Source: Acidobacteriota bacterium (lineage in GTDB: Bacteria > Acidobacteriota > Terriglobia > UBA7540). Taken from it: a stretch of 11,082 nucleotides of DNA. How positions within the stretch are numbered: position 1 is the first letter of the stretch; every line of letters begins with the position of its first letter. Under the pieces are notes generated by a model. That model made no database searches, was not told the origin of the DNA, and saw only the letters and a list, made by a program, of their open reading frames with translations. Location of the stretch: the NCBI GenBank assembly GCA_003224635.1, contig QHZK01000018.1, positions 1-11,082 of the forward strand. The letters run 5' to 3'. This document shows positions 5,868 to 11,082 of the stretch, piece by piece. The translations under genes and the position numbers were made by a program.

Positions 5868-5936
5868 CCGGGGCGGAGAGGAGTGAGCGCCTCTCAAGGA
5901 CGCCCAAACCAACTGGAGGATCAAACTCCGCCCCGG
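5868..5936. other. 11-bp inverted repeat with nested hairpin in the 337-bp gap before the methyltransferase
   Basis: CCGGGGCGGAG (5868-5878) is perfectly complementary to CTCCGCCCCGG (5926-5936) across 47 bases. An alternative or nested hairpin, GAGAGG (5876-5881) with CCTCTC (5890-5895), competes for part of the left arm. No T-run follows on either strand, so a simple intrinsic terminator is unlikely. The loop contains GGAGGATCAAA but no start codon at a suitable distance. I could not match it to a SAM or SAH riboswitch despite the methyltransferase downstream. The remainder of 5828-6164 holds no gene that I can support. Confidence 0.5.
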
Positions 5937-6089
5937 GAACTTCTCGTGCGCCAAGCCCCTTCTCATCCTCGTACACCTTAGTTCGATGCCTATTCTTCAA
6001 AAAGGTTGACTAGGCTCTTATTACCTTGGAAAAAAGATGACGATCTCAAACCCGCGTTGCACCGGCGGGACGCCCGCGCTCGCAGGCTA

Positions 6090-6118
6090 TTGAGCATCGA
6101 CTGCAAAGAGTGTAAGAT
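6090..6118 (+). promoter_or_regulatory. Possible sigma-70 promoter of the methyltransferase
   Basis: TTGAGC (6090-6095) is separated by exactly 17 bases from TAAGAT (6113-6118), each matching 4/6 of consensus. The predicted start near 6125 gives a 40-base leader containing the strong GGAGGAGG of the gene. If it is real, the inverted repeat at 5868-5936 is outside this transcript. Confidence 0.35.
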
Positions 6119-6164
6119 GCCCCTCGTTCGTCCCCGCTCACATTCGCAACGGAGGAGGCAACCG

Positions 6165-7241
6165 ATGGGCTCATCTGTAACATCCCCCAATCCTGACAAG
6201 ACGATGAACTTTGCCTTTAAGGTAGTAGGAGATCTGGCAGCGGCGATGTCAGGACCGCTCATGTACATCGGCGATCGCCTGGGGCTCTTCAAAGCCCTCG
6301 CCGAGGGCAACCCGCTCACTGTACAGGACTTGGCAGAAAAGCTGGGGCTCAAAGAGCGCTACGTCCGGGAGTGGGCTTCGGCCATGGTCGCGGCCGAGTA
6401 CCTGTCCTACGATCCTGGCACGCGAAAGATTTCGATGTCACCCGAGCAGGCGATGGTGCTCGCCAACGAAGACAGCCCCTTTTTCACGGGCGGCCTCTCG
6501 CAAATGATCCCCGACCACTACCGCGTGATGCCGCGCGTGATGGAAGCATTTCGGCATGGCGGCGGAGTGCCTTACAGCGAGTATACCGAGGACACTTTCA
6601 TAGGCACTGAACGCTTGTTTAGGACAGGGTACCTCAATTTCATGGCCGAGCAGTGGTTCCCGACCATGCCCGACGTTCTGAAGAAGCTCCAGGACGGGGC
6701 CAAGGTAGCCGACGTGGGATGCGGGCGTGGAGCGGCGCTGCTCGAGATCGCACCCAAGTTCCCCAAGTCCCGGTTCTTCGGGTATGACAACTATGCTCCT
6801 GGCATCGAGTACGCGAACGAAAACGCCCGAAAGCGCGGCCTTTCCGACCGGCTCACGTATGAGCCTCGCAATGCCACTGACGTGCCGCAGACCGGGGACT
6901 TCGACCTGGTCATGACCTGCGACTGCCTGCACGACATGGTCACGCCGGAGGGGTGCGCGCGATCCATCCGCGGCGCCTTGAAATCCGGCGGCACCTGGTT
7001 CTGCATCGAGCCCAACGTGGCCGACAGTCTGGAGAAAAACATCAACCCCCTAGGCAAGCTTTTTTACTCCGTCAGCACCCTGCAATGCATGACGTGCTCG
7101 CTCGCATATAACGGGGCAGGTTACGGCGCCGGAATGGGCGAAGCCAACGTCCGCCGCGTGGCGGCCCTGGCCGGGTTCACTCACTTCCGCAAGCTGCCCA
7201 TCGAGAATCCGTTCAATCAGTACTTCGAGATCAGGATCTAG
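6165..7241 (+). CDS. Class I SAM-dependent methyltransferase with N-terminal winged-helix domain
   Basis: This encodes 358 residues. ATG 6165 has GGAGGAGG six bases upstream. The frame is open further upstream to 6006, but that extension is arginine-rich and has no ribosome binding site. Residues about 24-100 form a winged-helix dimerisation domain (LFKALAEGNPLTVQDLAEKL, then VREWASAMVAAEYLSYD), as in O-methyltransferase-like and Rv2258c-like enzymes. The Rossmann domain follows. Motif I is VADVGCGRG (181-189), the acidic residue binding the SAM ribose is D208 in FFGYDNY, and motif IV-like FDLVMTCDCLHDM spans 246-258. A late segment is rich in Cys and Gly (STLQCMTCSLAYNGAGYGAG, 304-323). The likely substrate is a small molecule, but it cannot be specified. 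The gene is convergent with the response regulator, 19 bp apart, with no terminator between. Confidence 0.85.
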   Translation: MGSSVTSPNPDKTMNFAFKVVGDLAAAMSGPLMYIGDRLGLFKALAEGNPLTVQDLAEKLGLKERYVREWASAMVAAEYLSYDPGTRKISMSPEQAMVLANEDSPFFTGGLSQMIPDHYRVMPRVMEAFRHGGGVPYSEYTEDTFIGTERLFRTGYLNFMAEQWFPTMPDVLKKLQDGAKVADVGCGRGAALLEIAPKFPKSRFFGYDNYAPGIEYANENARKRGLSDRLTYEPRNATDVPQTGDFDLVMTCDCLHDMVTPEGCARSIRGALKSGGTWFCIEPNVADSLEKNINPLGKLFYSVSTLQCMTCSLAYNGAGYGAGMGEANVRRVAALAGFTHFRKLPIENPFNQYFEIRI

Positions 7242-7260
7242 GGAACGCTTGACGGAGCAG

Positions 7261-8031
7261 TCAGCGACTAAGCCGCTTCCAATTCAGAGCGTCTCTGAAG
7301 CCGTGCCCTGGCGCGCCTAAGGCGAAATGGCTCGATGCGCTCGATGCAGTCTGCGCTGGCTCGTCCTCCCCTACCAGGTGGTGGTTCACGGTGAAAAGCG
7401 CCAGCTCCAGCCGATTCGAGACACCAAGCTTGTCAAAAATGCTCGTGAGGTGGTGTTTGACGGTCTGAATGCTGAGCGAGAAGCTCTGCGCGATGTCCTT
7501 GTTCGTATAACCGTTGACTACCGCTGTAATCACCTCCATCTCGCGCGGGGTGAGGCCAAAGTTGGCTTGTCCGTTCTGACCATTCCCGTCCATGGGCAGG
7601 AGGTCGCGAAGCGCCTCGATCAGGCTGAAAACGACCTCGCGCCCCACCCAGTATTGGCCACGCATCACTGCGCGAATGCACCGGAGCAACAATTCCGTGG
7701 CCGACTCTTTCAGCACCACGCCCCGCGCCCCGAGCTGGATGGCCTGGGCCACCTCGGCCTTCTCGATCGCCGCGGCCAGCACCACGGTGCGGGTGGTCGA
7801 TGGCCCGATCTCGCGCAGGGCCTCCAGCCCCGTCTGTCGGGGCATGTTCAGATCCAGCAGGAGCAAGTCGGGCTTGAGCCGATGCACCCCCTTGACGGCC
7901 TCGATGCCGTCGCCAGCCTCCCCGATGACGCGGAGGTCGGGCTCCACCTCGAGCAGCTTCCGCAGGCCGTGGCGGAGGATCGGGTGGTCGTCGGCCAGCA
8001 GAATGCGAACCGTCTCAGGACTTTTGTCCAT
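7261..8031 (-). CDS. NarL/LuxR-family response regulator
   Basis: This encodes 256 residues. The receiver domain (about 7-122) has the acidic pair D14-D15, the phospho-acceptor D60 in LLLLDLNMP and the conserved K108 in GVVLKES. The usual switch Thr/Ser after strand 4 appears to be Ala (A86 in TVVLAAAIE), which is atypical. A linker leads to a LuxR-type helix-turn-helix (about 158-220): LTPREMEVITAVVNGYTNKD, then a recognition helix with SIQTVKHHLTSIFDKLGVSN. The tail after 221 is short and probably disordered. The start at 8031 overlaps the kinase gene by 17 bp, which suggests translational coupling. The ribosome binding site is weak (GAGAAAG). A longer reading to 8217 is a shadow of the kinase frame. 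It should act as a DNA-binding output phosphorylated by the upstream kinase. Targets are unknown. Confidence 0.9.
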   Translation of the reverse strand: MDKSPETVRILLADDHPILRHGLRKLLEVEPDLRVIGEAGDGIEAVKGVHRLKPDLLLLDLNMPRQTGLEALREIGPSTTRTVVLAAAIEKAEVAQAIQLGARGVVLKESATELLLRCIRAVMRGQYWVGREVVFSLIEALRDLLPMDGNGQNGQANFGLTPREMEVITAVVNGYTNKDIAQSFSLSIQTVKHHLTSIFDKLGVSNRLELALFTVNHHLVGEDEPAQTASSASSHFALGAPGHGFRDALNWKRLSR

Positions 8032-9838
8032 AAACTTTCTCGTAGCCGTGAGCCTGCGGAAGAGCGACCTCAAGGCGCGCGCCGTGGCCCGGAATGGATT
8101 CGATCGCCAGCTCACCTCCGATGGACCGTACGCGTTCTTTGAGCACCAAGGGGCCGCGGGCCGTCTCGAGCTCAGCCTGGGAGAGACGCCCGGAAAACTC
8201 AAAGCCTCGACCGTCATCCTCGATCACCAGCTTCCACAGGCCGCCCTCAGCCGCGAAGCGGACCAGCACGCTGCGCGCGTGGCTATGCTTGCGGACGTTC
8301 ACCAGCGCCTCCTGCAGGATGCGCGTCAACTCGTACATCAGGTATCGAGGCAGAGCGATCTGCCGGACGTCGGAGACGAACCGGGCGCAAATACCGGTGT
8401 CGCGGCGAAACTTGTCAACAACCAGGGCCAGGCAATCCGGGAATTGCCTGCCGTCCAGCTCGAGCGGTTTCATGCGTTGGACCAAGTCGCGCACGTTCAA
8501 TATCTCTTGCCGCAGGCGACCGTCGATGCTCCGGAGTCCATCGGCCATGCAGGAGGGGTCGCTCGAAGCCTGACGGTGGGCTGCGGCGATTTCCATTTCA
8601 ACGCCGATGAGGGTTTGGATGACCCCGTCGTGGAGTTCGCGCGCGATCCGGGCCCGCTCCATCGACACGGCGCGGGAACGCAGGCGGCGCAAACGGTAGA
8701 CGCTGTAAACCGCCGGCGCCAACTCCTCGGCCAGATCATGAAGCAGACACACTTTCGCCCCCCGGTCCCCGATGCGCGGGTCGAAGAGGAAAAGGCGACT
8801 CGACCACCCGTCGCGCCCGCCTGACGTATTGGCAGTAGCCAGAAGCGAGGTGAGTGGATGCCAAGTCAGGAAGTAATCAGGAAGTGGGCAGGAGGCGTTA
8901 ACCAGGCGGTTGCTCTCGGCATCACGGACCAGCAACTGGAACCGCTTGTCTCCTTGGCGAGGCACGGACCGGCGCGAGGCGTAGAATGTCCGCCCCGGAA
9001 CCGGGAAGAAGTATCTTTCCTTCTGAAAGGACTCGAGTTCCGATAAATGGACCACGGTCTTGGGAGTCCCTGGTTGACGTTCTGCTTCCCACAGGAAGGC
9101 TCGACCGCTGCCCGTCTGGCGAACCGCGAGCACCGCCCGGTCGGCGTCAAACAGATCGAGCAGGGCGTCCATCACGGCCTGCATGGTTTCTCGAAATCCG
9201 GTTTCGGAGCGGGCTTTGGCCATGACGTCGGCGATCAGCGAAGTGTAGGCCCGGAGATCGGTTTCTCGCTCCCCAAGATATCCCACCACACAGGCGGTAA
9301 CGAGCAGTGTTAACGCCTGTATGAGGAAGCGTTGGGATTCGTCCGGAGGGAGCGGCCAGACATGCTCCAGCCCGACAGTCGCCAGCGCCTTAGGCGCCAT
9401 TGGAAGTAGGATCCATACCCCCGATGTGGCAAGGGTCCCACGTAGCCCCCAGCGGTAGGCCGCGGCCAGCAGCACGAAAATCAGGAAGACGTTTTCGAAC
9501 AGGAGCCCGCCGGCCGCGCTTCCCCCTAGCCAGAAGATGAGCGTAGCGCTCAGGGTGTCCACGGCATGGACACACAAGCGCCCCGCCAGCCCCAGGTCCT
9601 GCCTTGTCCGCACCAGAACCAAGAGAAGCAAACTGTAAACGATGTAGGCCAGAACCGAGCGGTAGGTGAACTGGGCGTAAGCGGGCTGCACGACGCGTAG
9701 AAGATAGACGGCCAAGCCGATCGCCAGGACAAAGCGGACGCTCGCGAGCGTCTGCTCGCGGCGTTGGCCTTCTGTCGTGACGATTCGAGCGCGAAACCCT
9801 TCAACGAGCGGATAACCTATTGCTCCGGCATGGATCAT
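8015..9838 (-). CDS. NarX-type sensor histidine kinase (HisKA_3/HATPase) with multi-helix membrane N-terminus
   Basis: This encodes 607 residues. ATG 9838 is preceded by GGTGGAG seven bases away. The N-terminal ~190 residues contain about five or six hydrophobic segments (about 32-50, 63-76, 90-104, 111-128, 136-147, 171-188), a membrane sensor rather than a periplasmic-loop type. Residues about 200-380 form a soluble domain of GAF-like size and position (call uncertain). HisKA_3 carries the phospho-accepting H403 in RARIARELHDGVIQTL. The ATPase domain has the N box (N514 in LQEALVNVRKHSHA), the G1 box DDGRGF (541-546) and a G2-like GPLVLKERV (562-570). The kinase autophosphorylates on His and passes phosphate to the overlapping NarL-type regulator. 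The stimulus is unknown. A roughly 1 kb gene-poor region with hairpins lies upstream of the gene. Confidence 0.9.
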   Translation of the reverse strand: MIHAGAIGYPLVEGFRARIVTTEGQRREQTLASVRFVLAIGLAVYLLRVVQPAYAQFTYRSVLAYIVYSLLLLVLVRTRQDLGLAGRLCVHAVDTLSATLIFWLGGSAAGGLLFENVFLIFVLLAAAYRWGLRGTLATSGVWILLPMAPKALATVGLEHVWPLPPDESQRFLIQALTLLVTACVVGYLGERETDLRAYTSLIADVMAKARSETGFRETMQAVMDALLDLFDADRAVLAVRQTGSGRAFLWEAERQPGTPKTVVHLSELESFQKERYFFPVPGRTFYASRRSVPRQGDKRFQLLVRDAESNRLVNASCPLPDYFLTWHPLTSLLATANTSGGRDGWSSRLFLFDPRIGDRGAKVCLLHDLAEELAPAVYSVYRLRRLRSRAVSMERARIARELHDGVIQTLIGVEMEIAAAHRQASSDPSCMADGLRSIDGRLRQEILNVRDLVQRMKPLELDGRQFPDCLALVVDKFRRDTGICARFVSDVRQIALPRYLMYELTRILQEALVNVRKHSHARSVLVRFAAEGGLWKLVIEDDGRGFEFSGRLSQAELETARGPLVLKERVRSIGGELAIESIPGHGARLEVALPQAHGYEKVYGQKS

Positions 9839-10377
9839 AAGAGTTCTCCACCCCTCGTACAGCCCCTGGGCGTAGGATCACCTTCCGAACCCCCCTTTCT
9901 GTGTCTGGCTCTGACGGCGTGCTGGGCTGGTTGGGCTCGACTACCCCCCAACCGCCCCCTCCGCTGAGAGTAACGCTTGCCCCTTTGCTTAAGCCTCCCA
10001 CAAGCAATAAGTGGAACGGTAGTATAGAGTTTCGAGCCAAACCTGTCTATAGGGTGATTGCGGTAATTGAACTATACGGTAGGTTCCGTAAGCGCTTGGG
10101 GGGATGCCATATTTATAGTGAGGCTAAGTGTCGGGTAAGGATTGTACCTACATGACAGTTCCCACGGCCAGAGTACGGTATCAACCCGATTGTCAGGCTA
10201 TCGCGGCTGCATCTAGACTGGTCCAGTTTGCTGCAGGGTAGACACGGCAGGCGCAACGTAGGGACTCCGAATAGAAGGCTTGGTCGAGACCTATTTGGAT
10301 GTGACGACGATGCGCAAGCGAGTTGCGGCGAGGGTGGCCGCCCGACCCTATCAGATCAAGTTTGACACAAAAGTTTA
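9839..10377. other. Gene-poor region upstream of the kinase with several small hairpins
   Basis: I see no convincing gene. Open frames on both strands are short, without recognisable domains or good ribosome binding sites. Visible structure includes GGTTGGG (9929-9935) with CCCAACC (9947-9953), and TTGCTT (9985-9990) with AAGCAA (10002-10007). There is also an interrupted palindrome at 10207-10236 (CTGCA...ACTGG-T-CCAGT...TGCAG) and GGTC-GA-GACC at 10282-10291. Parts of 10000-10160 are noticeably more AT-rich than the genes around. The left part is the kinase 5' leader and should contain its promoter, but I could not identify convincing boxes. Confidence 0.5.
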
Positions 10378-10501
10378 TCGGCGGGTGGCACCTCGGGCGA
10401 CACAAAAGCCCGTAGACTCTCCTCCGACCCACTCCCACCCGCCGGCCAATCTCAGCCGACCGTCCGGACCTCAGGCGATAAGGGGACGGTCGGCTTTTTT
10501 T
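10378..10501 (+). ncRNA. Candidate structured RNA 3' domain ending in an intrinsic terminator
   Basis: Two adjacent stable structures are visible. The first is a 9-10 bp helix, CGGCGGGTGG (10379-10388) with CCACCCGCCG (10435-10444). It encloses a second helix, CGGGC (10394-10398) with GCCCG (10408-10412), whose loop is GACACAAAA. The second structure is the terminator hairpin at 10454-10501. The sequence GACACAAAAG also occurs 35 bp upstream (10364-10373). No gene with a credible ribosome binding site leads into this terminator, so a short non-coding RNA transcribed rightward is a reasonable reading. Its 5' end is not visible, and it does not show the diagnostic motifs of tmRNA, RNase P RNA or SRP RNA. 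It could instead be the end of a decayed gene. Confidence 0.35.
10454..10501 (+). terminator. Strong intrinsic terminator
   Basis: AGCCGACCGTCC (10454-10465) pairs perfectly with GGACGGTCGGCT (10484-10495), a 12-bp GC-rich stem with an 18-base loop. It is followed by an uninterrupted T-run (10495-10501). The polarity acts on rightward transcripts. It is the only textbook rho-independent terminator I see in the window, and no clear protein gene precedes it on that strand. Confidence 0.88.
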
Positions 10502-10831
10502 CCCGCGTGGTAAGCTCCGCTGGCGTCGCGGCTCTTAGAATTAGAGCCGGGGAACTCTCGGTCGCTGGCGCAAAAAGCCCAAGAATCCCTGCTTGCGCCG
10601 GCCGCCGTTCCCGCGACCTTGCGGCGTCCTTGCCTGGATTGAAAAACACAAGGCATCCAGCGAAGGCAGTCTGAAGTACAATATCGTACCGGAGGCCGAC
10701 TTGGCTGACGCTGCGGAGAAATGCCTCCAATGGTTGCATGAACGGTTACAATGTCCAGTTGGAGAGTCGGTCGAGGCTTGGTTTAAGGCTGTCTCGTTAG
10801 AGTTAGAAATGAGCCGTTTATTTTTGATTGT
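10502..10831. other. Region between terminator and tRNA-Lys; no supported gene
   Basis: This 330-bp stretch contains an inverted repeat GGCGCAA (10567-10573) with TTGCGCC (10593-10599). It also holds a plus-strand open frame whose second half (about 10640-10841) reads as a plausible amphipathic protein (WIEKHKASSEG, CLQWLHERLQC). That frame has no ATG or ribosome binding site at a sensible place and runs into the first bases of the tRNA, so a decayed gene fragment is possible but not claimed. The last 40 bases are AT-rich, as expected for the tRNA promoter, with TATTTT near 10819 as a weak -10 candidate. Confidence 0.4.
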
Positions 10832-10903
10832 GGGCCGGTAGCTCAATGGTAGAGCACTGCCCTTTTAAGGCAGGGGTTCTGGGTTCGAGTCCCAGCCGGC
10901 TCA
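10832..10903 (+). tRNA. tRNA-Lys (anticodon TTT)
   Basis: A complete 72-base cloverleaf can be drawn. The acceptor stem is GGGCCGG (10832-10838) with CCGGCTC (10896-10902), with one G-T pair. The D stem is GCTC/GAGC, and the anticodon stem is CTGCC (10857-10861) with GGCAG (10869-10873). The anticodon loop CTTTTAA has TTT at 10864-10866. The T arm is CTGGG-TTCGAGT-CCCAG (10879-10895), and the discriminator base is A10903. The CCA end is not encoded, so it must be added after transcription. It decodes AAA and AAG. Confidence 0.97.
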
Positions 10904-10914
10904 CGCTCAGCCGT

Positions 10915-11082
10915 TCATCGGTCTGCTTCGGTCTCGCTCAGCAGCACCTTCGCCGCCTTCTGTTGAGTCTCCACGTTGAAGATCTTGAACTCCGAGTAGT
11001 TGTGCCGGTTGCGAAGAATTCTGCCGCGCCACTCGACCGTGACCGTTACGTCAAGAGGCAGCCACAGGTCCGCGGAAATTTC
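10915..11082 (-). CDS. C-terminal end of an unidentified protein (5' part beyond window)
   Basis: The minus-strand frame is open from the right edge for 55 codons and ends in TGA at 10917-10915. The visible segment reads as alternating beta strands and then a charged helix: LPLDVTVTVEWRG, HNYSEFKIFNVETQQK, AAKVLLSETEADR. Third positions are mostly G or C, and there is no stop in 168 bases, which supports coding. The NYS-x-F-x-x-F-x-V ending resembles the C-termini of exported beta-rich proteins I associate with Acidobacteriota, but no domain can be named from this fragment. It is convergent with the tRNA, whose end is 11 bp away. Confidence 0.6.
   Translation of the reverse strand, partial: EISADLWLPLDVTVTVEWRGRILRNRHNYSEFKIFNVETQQKAAKVLLSETEADR

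Noticed and set aside
5868..5936. SAH or SAM riboswitch for the methyltransferase
   Set aside because: The conserved core sequences of the known classes are not present, and a possible promoter at 6090-6118 would leave this element outside the transcript.
6006..6164. N-terminal extension of the methyltransferase to an upstream start
   Set aside because: The extension is Arg-rich and unlike the family, whereas ATG 6165 has a perfect GGAGGAGG at optimal distance.
7592..8824. Plus-strand open frames opposite the kinase/regulator genes
   Set aside because: The minus strand encodes complete receiver, LuxR, HisKA_3 and HATPase motifs, and the antisense frames are Ser/Arg-rich shadows.
9925..9953. 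Resemblance of the minus strand here to the tRNA-Lys T arm, as a possible attachment-site duplicate
   Set aside because: The match is short and broken, and no integrase or element boundary is present.
10280..10513. 77-codon plus-strand open frame across the terminator
   Set aside because: It reads through the 12-bp terminator stem and T-run, lacks a ribosome binding site, and its Pro/Arg-rich product matches nothing recognisable.
10593..10841. Plus-strand open frame running into tRNA-Lys
   Set aside because: It begins with TTG without a ribosome binding site and overlaps the tRNA acceptor stem. Its second half looks protein-like, so a gene remnant is possible, but the support is too thin for a call.

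Overview
The window looks like a GC-rich chromosomal segment, most likely from a soil-type Acidobacteriota bacterium. This is inferred from gene content: a GlnD tail followed by a conserved helical protein, a two-component pair with HisKA_3 kinase and NarL/LuxR regulator, a GbsR-type regulator, and two exported proteins of a repeat family I associate with that phylum. No database search was possible. Apart from one tRNA, no ribosomal or taxonomic marker is present. No phage, transposase, CRISPR array or toxin-antitoxin pair is recognisable.

Layout. Positions 1-1242 (+) hold the C-terminal ACT domains of GlnD (cut by the left edge) and a conserved all-helical protein of unknown function. Positions 1235-2379 (-) hold two copies of a small four-cysteine (CxxC...CxxC) protein gene. 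Each lies in a 345-bp segment that matches the other at 341 positions at a constant offset of 747 bp, and the repeat includes promoter, Shine-Dalgarno and all but the 3' end of the gene. Positions 2471-4485 (+) hold a GbsR/MarR-like regulator with a near-consensus sigma-70 promoter overlapped by a 16-bp palindrome, then a three-helix membrane protein and an NmrA-type atypical SDR. Positions 4585-5827 (+) hold a short repeat, a possible ECF-type promoter and two exported or anchored proteins that share a repeated beta-rich unit. Positions 5828-6164 are gene-free but contain an 11-bp inverted repeat. They precede a SAM-dependent methyltransferase (6165-7241, +).

Convergent to the methyltransferase is an overlapping kinase/regulator pair (9838-7261, -). 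Between the kinase start and tRNA-Lys(TTT) at 10832-10903 lies about 1 kb without a convincing gene. It contains several hairpins and a strong intrinsic terminator at 10454-10501 pointing right, with no obvious gene to terminate, so a structured non-coding RNA is possible. The right edge carries the C-terminus of an unidentified minus-strand protein.

How the genes fit together. GlnD senses nitrogen status. The kinase and regulator form one signalling unit with unknown stimulus. The regulator/membrane protein/SDR group is probably one autoregulated transcription unit. The two exported paralogues probably form another. The most unusual items are the minimal promoter-plus-gene duplication, the structured terminator-ended region near tRNA-Lys, and the tandem exported repeat proteins.
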